A stretch of DNA of 64,000 bases from Maricaulis sp048270095 (GTDB lineage: Bacteria > Pseudomonadota > Alphaproteobacteria > Caulobacterales > Maricaulaceae): contig NZ_JBLWTL010000001.1 in assembly GCF_048270095.1 (NCBI RefSeq), positions 124,001 through 188,000 on the forward strand, read 5' to 3'. Shown here piece after piece: positions 8,613-15,764 of this stretch; the first letter of the stretch is position 1, and every line of letters starts with the position of its first letter. Position numbers and translations under genes: made by a program. The notes under the pieces were generated by a model that was given only the letters and a program-made list of their open reading frames with translations, was not told where the DNA came from and did not search any database.

Positions 8613-8640
8613 TTGACCACAGGCAATACCTTTCTAATAT
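8613..8640 (+). promoter_or_regulatory. Sigma-70-like promoter for candidate small RNA
   Basis: TTGACC (8613-8618) and TAATAT (8635-8640) are separated by 16 bp and lie in an AT-rich tract that stands out from the GC-rich surroundings. A second possible -10, TATATT, is at 8650-8655. Transcription would start near 8647-8662, just downstream of lolA. The match is good by eye but is untested. Confidence 0.5.
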
Positions 8641-8646
8641 TTTATT

Positions 8647-8832
8647 TGTATATTTTTTCCAGCCGTGGCGTTATTACTACGCTGACTGAGAAGAGATGGA
8701 TCGGCTTCGTCCCCCCGCTTGCGGATCCAAAACTCAGTTGCGTCGGCTAGATCCCCTCCCGGCGCTGCGACGATACAAATCGCGCACAGCATAGCGCCCG
8801 GTCTCTCCCCCCCTTGAGACCGGGCGCTTTTC
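8647..8832 (+). ncRNA. Candidate structured small RNA
   Basis: The stretch has its own promoter-like sequence and ends in a very strong intrinsic terminator. In between, complementary segments suggest a folded RNA: ACTGAG pairs with CTCAGT around an inner GGATC/GATCC stem with a C-rich loop (about 8680-8740), and CGTCG can pair with CGACG just before the terminator. The expected length is 170-185 nt. I checked for the SRP RNA core and did not find it. The length would suit 6S RNA, but I cannot recognise the long rod-like fold. A long lolA 3' UTR is the main alternative. Confidence 0.45.
8793..8832 (+). terminator. Strong rho-independent terminator
   Basis: AGCGCCCGGTCTC (8793-8805) and GAGACCGGGCGCT (8816-8828) form a perfect 13-bp GC-rich stem with a 10-nt C-rich loop, directly followed by TTT. 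This ends the candidate small RNA and would also stop readthrough from lolA. Confidence 0.9.
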
Positions 8833-8899
8833 GTTTCAGCCCAGCCTCATACCGGCATTTCCGCTGTGCAGCCCGCTGATTGGGGGTTAAACAACCGGC

Positions 8900-9508
8900 A
8901 TGCAATTTCATGACGATTCCGACGACGTTGATTTCACACGTCTGCTCGAGGAAATTCCCCTGCTCTACAAGGCACGCGCCTTTGCCGAGAGCCTGAACGC
9001 CAATACCTGGTTCTCCCGGCTCGGCGAACCGCTTGATCCGCGCGATCGCACCCTGGCCCGGGCTTATCTCGACGGGCTGGGCTTTCCGGAAGCCGAACCG
9101 GCCCTGCTGTCCGACTGGAGCGAGGCGGCCATCGCCGCTGAAAGCCTCGATCGCGATCCGGTCGGCTGGGAAGCCGAGGAAATGTTGCGAGCGGGACTGA
9201 TTACGCGCGTGCTGGAGCGTCTCGACGAGGAAGCCGTCAATGTCGCCTTGTCCCAGGTCGGCAGCAAAACCCATGATTCCTCGCGCGATGCGGTCGAGGA
9301 GGCCGCGTCAATCGATGATATCGAGGATATGGAACTCGTCCATGCCGCTGCCGGGGCGCTGGCCCAGGCGGCCAATGGCGCCGCGCTCGTGATCATGGCG
9401 GAAGCGGAAGATGAGGATCCTCCTCACCCCTTCCTGGCGCGCTGGCGTCTGTTTGCCCGCGGCCGTTGGCCTGTCGGGCTCGCCGGTGCCAGCTATAATA
9501 TTCTCTGA
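8900..9508 (+). CDS. Conserved-looking hypothetical protein
   Basis: A 202-residue acidic protein with no domain I recognise. The first ~110 residues are helix-rich with many D/E residues (MQFHDDSDDVDFTRLLEEIP). A middle segment (about 125-150) is strongly acidic, and the C-terminus has an aromatic/basic stretch (HPFLARWRLFARGRWPVG). There is no signal peptide and no clear membrane span. Codon use resembles the neighbours, so it is probably a resident gene. It precedes the exonuclease III gene by 24 bp on the same strand and could be in one operon with it. The function is unknown. Confidence 0.75.
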   Translation: MQFHDDSDDVDFTRLLEEIPLLYKARAFAESLNANTWFSRLGEPLDPRDRTLARAYLDGLGFPEAEPALLSDWSEAAIAAESLDRDPVGWEAEEMLRAGLITRVLERLDEEAVNVALSQVGSKTHDSSRDAVEEAASIDDIEDMELVHAAAGALAQAANGAALVIMAEAEDEDPPHPFLARWRLFARGRWPVGLAGASYNIL

Positions 9509-9532
9509 TCAGTCCGACGAAAGAACACAGCC

Positions 9533-10345
9533 ATGAGCGGTATCTCGATAGCGACCTGGAATATCAATTCCGTGCGTCTGCGCGCACCCAGCGTAGCGGC
9601 CTGGGTCGCGGAGGCCGATCCGGACGTATTATGCCTGCAGGAAATCAAATGCCTGAGCGAGCAATTCCCCGAGGACGCTTTCCGCGAGATGGGCTTTCGA
9701 CATTTTCACGTCCGCGGACAGAAGGGCATGCATGGCGTGGCGATCGCGTCAAAACTCCCGCTCGAGGATCTGCCCGACGAGGATTTATGCCCGCGCTCGG
9801 AAGCCCGGCATCAGCGGGTCGGCGTGGCCGGCTTTGAATTGCACAATTTCTATATCCCGGCCGGCGGCGACGAGCCGGATCCGGCGATCAATCCTCGCTT
9901 TGCGCACAAGCTGGAATTCCTCGACAAGCTGGAAAGCTATTTCGCCGGCCGCGCGGCGGCGAAGACACCCCTCGTTCTGGTCGGTGATTTCAATATCGCG
10001 CCTTATGAACATGATGTCTGGTCGCACAAGCAATTGCTCAAGGTGATCAGCCACACGCCGGTCGAGGTCGATGCCCTGGAACGAATTCGCCAGGCTGGCC
10101 GGTTCAGCGATGTCGCGCGCGAACTCATCCCGATGGATGAGAAGATCTACACCTGGTGGAGTTACCGCGCCAAGGATTGGAAAGCCGCCAATCGCGGCCG
10201 CCGACTCGACCATATCTGGGTCTCGCCAGAGCTGCATGACCAGGCCGTCGCCGGGGGGCGCGACGCCCTCAAGGTCTGGGATAATGTACGCAGCTGGGAA
10301 GAGCCCTCCGACCACGCGCCCGTGGTCCTCGAACTCAAGCTGTAG
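9533..10345 (+). CDS. xth: Exodeoxyribonuclease III
   Basis: A 270-residue protein of the exonuclease-endonuclease-phosphatase fold. The order of motifs is that of Xth: ATWNINSVRLR at the start, DVLCLQEIKC with the metal-binding glutamate, GMHGVAIASK, VLVGDFNIAP with the catalytic D and N, RRLDHIWVS, and the terminal SDHAPVVLEL with the catalytic histidine. It removes nucleotides 3'-5' from duplex DNA and cuts at abasic sites in base-excision repair. The length is typical. Confidence 0.96.
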   Translation: MSGISIATWNINSVRLRAPSVAAWVAEADPDVLCLQEIKCLSEQFPEDAFREMGFRHFHVRGQKGMHGVAIASKLPLEDLPDEDLCPRSEARHQRVGVAGFELHNFYIPAGGDEPDPAINPRFAHKLEFLDKLESYFAGRAAAKTPLVLVGDFNIAPYEHDVWSHKQLLKVISHTPVEVDALERIRQAGRFSDVARELIPMDEKIYTWWSYRAKDWKAANRGRRLDHIWVSPELHDQAVAGGRDALKVWDNVRSWEEPSDHAPVVLELKL

Positions 10346-10388
10346 CAGCCTGCTGTCCGCAAGTCGGCCGGGCCAGGCCCGATAATCC

Positions 10389-11087
10389 TCAGTGGACCAG
10401 TCTATAGCCACCGCTCTCGGTGACCAGAAGGCGGGCATGCGACGGATCGGCTTCGATTTTCTGACGCAGGCGATAGATATGGGTTTCCAGCGTGTGGGTC
10501 GTCACCGCCGGATTATAACCCCAGACCTCATGTAACAATTCCTCCCGCGGCACCGCCTTGGCGCCAGCGCGGTAGAGATATTTCAGGATATTGGTCTCTT
10601 TCTCCGTCAGACGGACCTTCTTCTGATCCGCCGTCAGCAAGAGCTTCATGGACGGGCGAAATTCATAGGGCCCGACCTGGAAGACCGCGTCCTCGCTTTG
10701 CTCGTGGCTGCGCAAATGCGCCCGTACCCGGGCCAGAAGGACAGAGAACTTGAAGGGCTTGGTGACATAGTCATTCGCGCCGGATTCCAGACCGAGTATC
10801 TGGTCGGAATCGGTGTTCTGGCCAGTCAGCATGACGATCGGGGCCGTGATGCCGTTCTTGCGCATCAGCCGGCAGGCATCGCGGCCATCCATATCAGGCA
10901 GATCAACGTCCAGCAGAATCAGATCGGCGCGTTGATCCCGCGCCGTCGTCATTCCTTCACCAGCGGACCCTGCCGCCAGCGTTTGAAACTCTTCATGTAA
11001 ATCGAATTGTTCGACCAGGGCTTCGCGAAGGTCATCGTCATCATCGACGATCAGGATGGTTTTTCTTGAGCTCATCTGGCCGATCAT
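10389..11087 (-). CDS. OmpR/PhoB-family response regulator (CenR-like)
   Basis: A 232-residue two-domain regulator. The receiver domain (about 7-120) has the acidic cluster DDDDD, the phospho-acceptor aspartate in LILLDVDLPDMDG, the T of MLTGQ and the K of YVTKPFK. The C-terminal winged helix (about 135-232) contains LTEKETNILKYLYR and HTLETHIYRLRQKIE. The start at ATG 11087 is backed by a GGGA about 8 nt upstream; ATG 11075 is the alternative. The sequence resembles CenR, an envelope regulator of Caulobacterales, but no sensor kinase is adjacent, so the exact name is left open. Confidence 0.88.
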   Translation of the reverse strand: MIGQMSSRKTILIVDDDDDLREALVEQFDLHEEFQTLAAGSAGEGMTTARDQRADLILLDVDLPDMDGRDACRLMRKNGITAPIVMLTGQNTDSDQILGLESGANDYVTKPFKFSVLLARVRAHLRSHEQSEDAVFQVGPYEFRPSMKLLLTADQKKVRLTEKETNILKYLYRAGAKAVPREELLHEVWGYNPAVTTHTLETHIYRLRQKIEADPSHARLLVTESGGYRLVH

Positions 11088-11333
11088 GCCGATTTCCCGG
11101 CGCAAGGCAAATCCTGCCCACCGGCAAGTCCAACCCGGCAATTTTTGCCGGGTTGCGGGGTTATGCCCTTGTGGCAAGCCTCTGATTTATGGCCTGATTA
11201 TTGCTTCCATCGGATTGAGTCCGTGCTGCGGACACCCAGCCGTGGTGGGGAAGGCGAAGGGGACGCCAGGCGTGGCCAATGGTCATGATTAGGCGTCCCT
11301 CGCCGACCATCCGGCACTGTTCGAGGGCTTGCC

Positions 11334-11837
11334 ATGGACTGGATGGTCTCAGGATCAGGCTCAATGGAGCTGGCCGGCAAACGCGTTCGCGCTGCGCTCG
11401 GCCGGGCGGGAATTTGCCCGCAAAACTCAAAGCAGGAAGGCGATGGCGCCACCCCGACTGGCCGCTACGCCCTGCGCCGAATTCTCTATCGCGCTGACCG
11501 GATGACGCCGCCAGAGTCAGCCTTGCCATCCCGTCCCATCCGCACCGATGATGGCTGGTGCGACGATCCATTGGACGCTGCCTATAACCGGCCGGTCCGA
11601 CTGCCTTACGCGGCCTCTCATGAGACACTTTTCCGTGAGGATGGGCTTTATGATCTCATCCTGGTGTTGGGCCATAATGATGATCCCCCCGTTGCAGGGG
11701 CGGGCTCGGCGATTTTCCTGCATTGCAAGCGGGGCGATTATGAACCGACCGAGGGCTGCGTCGCGCTTGATCCGGCCGATGTCAAATGGCTGTTGTCAAA
11801 GGCGAAGCCGGGCGATGACCTGGTGATCGAGGCCTAG
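11334..11837 (+). CDS. L,D-transpeptidase (YkuD-fold) family protein
   Basis: A 167-residue protein without a clear signal peptide. The region KQEGDGATPTGRYALRR and the catalytic segment IFLHCKRGDYEPTEGCVALD, with its histidine and cysteine, identify the short COG3786-type branch of the YkuD L,D-transpeptidase fold. These enzymes make 3-3 crosslinks or attach proteins to peptidoglycan. The start at ATG 11334 is supported by GAGGG at 11323-11327; in-frame ATGs at 11343 and 11364 are possible. It diverges from the response regulator, which suggests an envelope link, and is convergent with yggS (stops overlap by 4 bp). Confidence 0.85.
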   Translation: MDWMVSGSGSMELAGKRVRAALGRAGICPQNSKQEGDGATPTGRYALRRILYRADRMTPPESALPSRPIRTDDGWCDDPLDAAYNRPVRLPYAASHETLFREDGLYDLILVLGHNDDPPVAGAGSAIFLHCKRGDYEPTEGCVALDPADVKWLLSKAKPGDDLVIEA

Positions 11838-12508
11838 TCGCGGGCGCCGAAAAAGGCCGTGCCGATACGCACCGAGCTCGCACCCAGCGCGATGGCCGTT
11901 TCGAAATCAGCACTCATGCCCATGGACAGCTCTTTCAAGCCGTTCTCACGCGCCAGCTTGGCCAGCAAGGCAAAATGCAGACCCGCGGGCTCCGCCGTCG
12001 GCGGAATACACATCAACCCCTCGACGCGCAGACCATGCTCACCGCGCATCCGGGCGAGGAATCCGGGCAGCTCTGCCGGCGCGATTCCAGCCTTTTGCGC
12101 CTCTTCACCGGTATTGACCTGGACCAGAAGACGCGGTGTCCGGCCCGTCACGGTCATCGCCTTGCGCAGGGCAATGGCCAGCTTGTCCCGATCAAGGGTT
12201 TCAATGACATCGAACAGCTCGACCGCGTCCTGGGCCTTATTGCTCTGGAGCGGGCCAATCAGGCGCAGTTCGAGATCGGCAAGACGCGTTCGCCGCCCGG
12301 ACCAGTGCTCGAACGCCTCCTGGACGCGGTTTTCGCCGAAAACGCGCTGCCCGGCCTCAAGGGCGGCGGCGATGGCCTCATCGTTCTGACGTTTCGAGAC
12401 TGCGACCAGGCTGATATCGGACGGATTGCGTCCGGCCTGTTGCGCAGCCGCGCCAAGCTGTGCGAGCAAGTGAGTGCGGCGTGCCGCGATATCGGGAGAT
12501 ATATCCAT
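11834..12508 (-). CDS. YggS/PROSC-type pyridoxal-phosphate homeostasis protein
   Basis: A 224-residue protein with the PLP-binding TIM-barrel of the YggS family. LVAVSKRQNDEAIAAALEAGQRVFGENRVQEA contains the PLP lysine, and SMGMSADFETAIALGASSVRIGTAFFG is the conserved phosphate-binding end. It buffers free pyridoxal phosphate in the cytosol and affects amino-acid metabolism. The start at ATG 12508 gives the usual N-terminus (MDISPDIAARR). Its start codon overlaps the start of the divergent ThiE-like gene. It has no obvious ribosome binding site. Confidence 0.95.
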   Translation of the reverse strand: MDISPDIAARRTHLLAQLGAAAQQAGRNPSDISLVAVSKRQNDEAIAAALEAGQRVFGENRVQEAFEHWSGRRTRLADLELRLIGPLQSNKAQDAVELFDVIETLDRDKLAIALRKAMTVTGRTPRLLVQVNTGEEAQKAGIAPAELPGFLARMRGEHGLRVEGLMCIPPTAEPAGLHFALLAKLARENGLKELSMGMSADFETAIALGASSVRIGTAFFGARD

Positions 12509-13121
12509 GACGCGGCCATATGATGCACAGCTCGGCTTGGCAAGACTGGCGCAGCGGGTTCGCGGCAGTCTACGCACAGATTTGCCGGCCCTGTTTGCAC
12601 TGACCGATCCGGTCAGAACCCCGGATCCGCTCGACTTTGCCAGCCGGCTCGCGCCGGGAAGCGGCCTGGTCTTTCGTCATTTCGGCGCACCTGAGCGGTT
12701 TCACACCGGAGCGGCACTCGCTGAACTGGCCGCGGCGCGGGGCCTCCATCTCTTCGTCTCGAGTGATTGCGAACTCGCCGATTTGATCGGCGCTCACGGC
12801 ATTCACTGGCCGGAACGCGATCTGGGCAAGGCCTGGGCGCGGCGGCTGCGCGGAGACCGTCGCCCGTTTACCGCGTCAGTCCATTCGCCGGCCGCCAGCA
12901 CGCGCGCGGCCCGGGCCGGGATTGACGGTGTGTTTCATTCAACCGTGTTTGCCAGCCAGAGCGCGACGGCCAGCCGCCCGCACGGGATCCACGCTGCAGC
13001 CGCCCTCGCACGCAATGTCGACTTGGCGGTCTATCCGCTGGGCGGCGTCAATGCAGACACGGGCCGGCGATTGATCGGATTGGGATTTGCCGGATTTTGC
13101 TGCGTCGGCGCCCTGGCCTGA
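12507..13121 (+). CDS. Thiamine-phosphate synthase/TenI-like protein
   Basis: A 204-residue TIM-barrel protein resembling ThiE/TenI. GAHGIHWPERDLG corresponds to the G-x-H-L motif, DGVFHSTVFASQSATAS to the pyrophosphate-loop region (normally GPVFPT-S), and PLGGVNADTGRRLIGLGFAGFCCVGAL to the C-terminal phosphate-binding loop. ThiE joins the thiazole and pyrimidine halves of thiamine. Several family residues are replaced and no other thiamine gene is nearby, so a TenI-like or degenerate paralogue is quite possible. GGGAG at 12494-12498 supports the start at ATG 12507. Confidence 0.7.
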   Translation: MTRPYDAQLGLARLAQRVRGSLRTDLPALFALTDPVRTPDPLDFASRLAPGSGLVFRHFGAPERFHTGAALAELAAARGLHLFVSSDCELADLIGAHGIHWPERDLGKAWARRLRGDRRPFTASVHSPAASTRAARAGIDGVFHSTVFASQSATASRPHGIHAAAALARNVDLAVYPLGGVNADTGRRLIGLGFAGFCCVGALA

Positions 13122-13139
13122 GACTGGAAGTCCCGGAGA

Positions 13140-13607
13140 CTAGAAGCGCAGCGCCGATTCAAACTTGATCTCGGGCTGACGTGCATCGCTTTCCATCAAG
13201 CGGAACATCGGGTCTTCCGGAGAAATCAGGCGAACCTGGCCACCAAGGCGAAAACGGTCACCCAGATTGATGAAGGCACCGGCGCTGAGGTCGTTAAGTT
13301 CATTGCGGACATCCGGACCTTCCTGGATGCCGACACGAACACCCCAACGACCGCCAGGGGATTCCCAGTCGACGGTGTTTTCCAGATCGAGACCTGGCAG
13401 CATGCGCTCATTCATCGACAGGGTGAAAGCTTCGTACCAGGGCGTATCAACGCCGACTGCGTCGACCGGCGCCGCAGACTGGATCTGCGCTTCTTCCGCA
13501 GAATCCTGAGCGAAAGCGCCGGGTGCAAGAGTGAGCATTGCCGTTGCGACCGCAGCAGCGATCGCAGTCTTGGTCATCGAGATCCGGCAATTTCCCCACT
13601 TGGACAT
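13140..13607 (-). CDS. NtrZ-like periplasmic protein
   Basis: A 155-residue exported protein. A signal peptide (MTKTAIAAAVATAMLTLAPGAFAQ) is preceded by ten extra residues if translation starts at ATG 13607, which has an AAGGGAG upstream; ATG 13577 is the shorter alternative. The mature part contains WYEAFTLSMNERM, then WGVRVGIQEGPDVRNELNDLSAGAFINLGDRFRLGGQVR, and ends PEIKFESALRF. This pattern resembles NtrZ of Caulobacter, a periplasmic factor linked to the NtrY-NtrX two-component system. The assignment is from memory of the family. The gene for its kinase is not in the window. Confidence 0.6.
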   Translation of the reverse strand: MSKWGNCRISMTKTAIAAAVATAMLTLAPGAFAQDSAEEAQIQSAAPVDAVGVDTPWYEAFTLSMNERMLPGLDLENTVDWESPGGRWGVRVGIQEGPDVRNELNDLSAGAFINLGDRFRLGGQVRLISPEDPMFRLMESDARQPEIKFESALRF

Positions 13608-13710
13608 GGAACTACACTCCCTTGGTCCATCAAACTACAGAAAGCGCCCGGACTCCCCAAGCGGATTCTACCGGCGTCGCAAAAGAATCCGTCGAGCTGT
13701 GGCGGATATG

Positions 13711-14958
13711 TCAAAACTGCCAGCCAAGCTCGGCGAAAACTGCAGTTCCGCTGAGCTCGATTTGCGCCCGTCCCAAGGGCGTGGCGACCGGTTCATCCCG
13801 GCTGGCCGCCTGGATACCGCCGCCCAGAACCCAGCGCTCGCCAATCAGGCGCGACGCGCTCAATTGCAGGGTCTGACCGTCAACATGGACCAGATCATCG
13901 CTGAACCGCGCCAGCTCGAACGCCGTCAGCCAGGCGCCGTATTCATAGGCCGCCGACACCGACCAGGCCTCATAAGCGCCATCAGCGGCGATGCCATTGT
14001 TTGACCGCAGCCAGCGCGCGCCGGCACTGACCGGGCCCCGGCTCCAGTGAAAGCCGGCATCCTGCGTCCTCACACCGGTGAAACCGGCTATGCCGGTCGC
14101 CTCCGCGCCGTCGCTGAATCCGAGGCTGAAAGCGAATTCATTCTCGCCGCGCAAAATTTCATAGCGGGCGCCAAATTCCCACACATTATCGAATACCGGG
14201 CTCACCAGACCAGCCGGTCCGGCCTGCCAGGCGCAATGATCGACACCGCAGTCGCGGATACGGGGGGTGAAGGATGAGGCTATACGTAGAGAACCAACGC
14301 TGGACGATTGGCCTATAGCAATAGAGCGGTAGACCAGCTTGAATGCATTGCCAGAGCTGAGATTGCGCGTCCGCGCCCCGCTAAGTCCGGTCAGATCGAC
14401 CCGGCCGCCATCAGCCCGGCTCAGACGAAAGGCCGACGGTCCGCGCTCCGGATCAAGGTCGGCCGCGCCCGCGCCATAGCCAACGCGAACTTCGCCCCAG
14501 CCAATATCAAGGAACCCATAGCCGGATTGCAGGGCAAGCCGTACCCCGCCCCCGGACTCACTCACGCCAGACTGAAAACCGGAAACGCCAGCACGGACAG
14601 CCCGCCCCGAGCCCTCGACCAGGGCCGACGCGCAATCAACAGACCCGGCCGGGCAATGACCGACCCGCCCGCCCCAGCCTCGCCGTCCGGAATCCTGCTC
14701 GACACGGCCACCCAGGACAAAACCCCAGCGGCGGCCGGAATCCGTAAAGGATTCAAAGGCAAGTTCAGCATCAATGTCGTAGAGAAATTCGCCGGAAGGG
14801 GCCGCATCATTGCCGGCAAGCCAGACAGCCCCGATATCAATCCGGACCTCGGCCTGGCCACCATCAGTCGAATTCAAGATCGATTGAGAGAAAGCCGGCG
14901 GGCCCGCGAGTGCTCCGGACAGAGCGGCGACAATGATCGCGCTGGAAGTCCGTTTCAT
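13711..14958 (-). CDS. Outer-membrane porin-like beta-barrel protein
   Basis: A 415-residue exported protein. The signal peptide (MKRTSSAIIVAALSGALAGPPAFSQS) fixes the start at ATG 14958. The mature protein is rich in alternating hydrophobic/glycine segments and ends FAELGWQF, with the C-terminal phenylalanine typical of outer-membrane barrels inserted by the Bam complex. Two cysteine pairs (HCPAGSVDCA and DCGVDHC) may form loop disulfides. The number of strands and the substrate are not clear. It lies 103 bp upstream of the NtrZ-like gene on the same strand. Confidence 0.7.
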   Translation of the reverse strand: MKRTSSAIIVAALSGALAGPPAFSQSILNSTDGGQAEVRIDIGAVWLAGNDAAPSGEFLYDIDAELAFESFTDSGRRWGFVLGGRVEQDSGRRGWGGRVGHCPAGSVDCASALVEGSGRAVRAGVSGFQSGVSESGGGVRLALQSGYGFLDIGWGEVRVGYGAGAADLDPERGPSAFRLSRADGGRVDLTGLSGARTRNLSSGNAFKLVYRSIAIGQSSSVGSLRIASSFTPRIRDCGVDHCAWQAGPAGLVSPVFDNVWEFGARYEILRGENEFAFSLGFSDGAEATGIAGFTGVRTQDAGFHWSRGPVSAGARWLRSNNGIAADGAYEAWSVSAAYEYGAWLTAFELARFSDDLVHVDGQTLQLSASRLIGERWVLGGGIQAASRDEPVATPLGRAQIELSGTAVFAELGWQF

Positions 14959-15225
14959 ACCTCGCGGTCCCGCCGTTCGGCCCCGTCCCCCCGGACGTCG
15001 CGCCGTTAATGGATGCGAGAGACCGCCTCCGGTCAAGCGCCACAAACCCTTGAACAATGGGTTCCTGGTCACATGTTGCACACATGCCACGCTCATTCGG
15101 GTGCCTTTCAGCGCTGGCGTGACACAAATCGCGTGTTATACACACCTTCCCGATACGCCTGAGCTTGCAAGATTCGAGTGTGTGGGGAGTGTTTTCGCCG
15201 TCTTGCATTGAAGGAGTTACGGCAC

Positions 15226-15726
15226 ATGTCCGACAGTCGGATTCTCGGTGCGGCCCTGCTTGCCGCCCTCCTGTTTCTCCCTGCCTGTTCAACCCAGGGC
15301 AATACCAGCGCCAGCGCTCAAACGGATCAGCGCTCATCCGGCTTCCAGCTGCCGAGCTTGCCGAACCCGCTTCGCAGCAACCGTCCGGTTGAACCGGAAG
15401 GTATTGGCGTCAATGGGTATTTGTGGCGCGCCAGCCTGGACACGATCAGCTTCATGCCGCTCTCCGAGGTCGACCCGTTCGGCGGCGTCATCATCACGGA
15501 CTGGTATGCCAATCCGCAGATGACCACTGAGCGTTTCAAGCTGACGGTCTATATCCTCGATACGCGCCTGCGTGCCGACGCGCTTGCGGTCAATGTGTTC
15601 CGCCAGGTTCGCGAAGAGACCGGTGGCTGGATTGATGCAGAGACCAACCCGCAAACCGCCTACGAAATCGAAAACGCTATCCTGACCCGAGCTCGCCAGC
15701 TGCGCATCGCGCGACTGGAAGATTAG
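15226..15726 (+). CDS. DUF3576 lipoprotein
   Basis: A 166-residue lipoprotein. MSDSRILGAALLAALLFLPACS has a signal peptide with a lipobox ending in cysteine. The mature part (GYLWRASLDTISFMPLSEVDPFGGVIITDWY) is the DUF3576 signature, a family confined to alphaproteobacteria and usually found just upstream of leuS, as here. The start at ATG 15226 is backed by AAGGAG a few bases upstream. The function is not known; the position ahead of leuS-lptE suggests an envelope role. Confidence 0.88.
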   Translation: MSDSRILGAALLAALLFLPACSTQGNTSASAQTDQRSSGFQLPSLPNPLRSNRPVEPEGIGVNGYLWRASLDTISFMPLSEVDPFGGVIITDWYANPQMTTERFKLTVYILDTRLRADALAVNVFRQVREETGGWIDAETNPQTAYEIENAILTRARQLRIARLED

Positions 15727-15764
15727 GGCACCGGGTACGCGGTCAAACGCTGCGAGCCAAGCCT

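Larger units (their letters stand above)
8600..8899. other. Intergenic region holding promoter, candidate small RNA and terminator
   Basis: These 300 bases contain no open frame I would call a gene. They hold an AT-rich promoter-like block (8613-8662), a structured stretch and a strong intrinsic terminator (8793-8832), which are listed separately. Together they look like an independent non-coding transcription unit. Confidence 0.6.
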
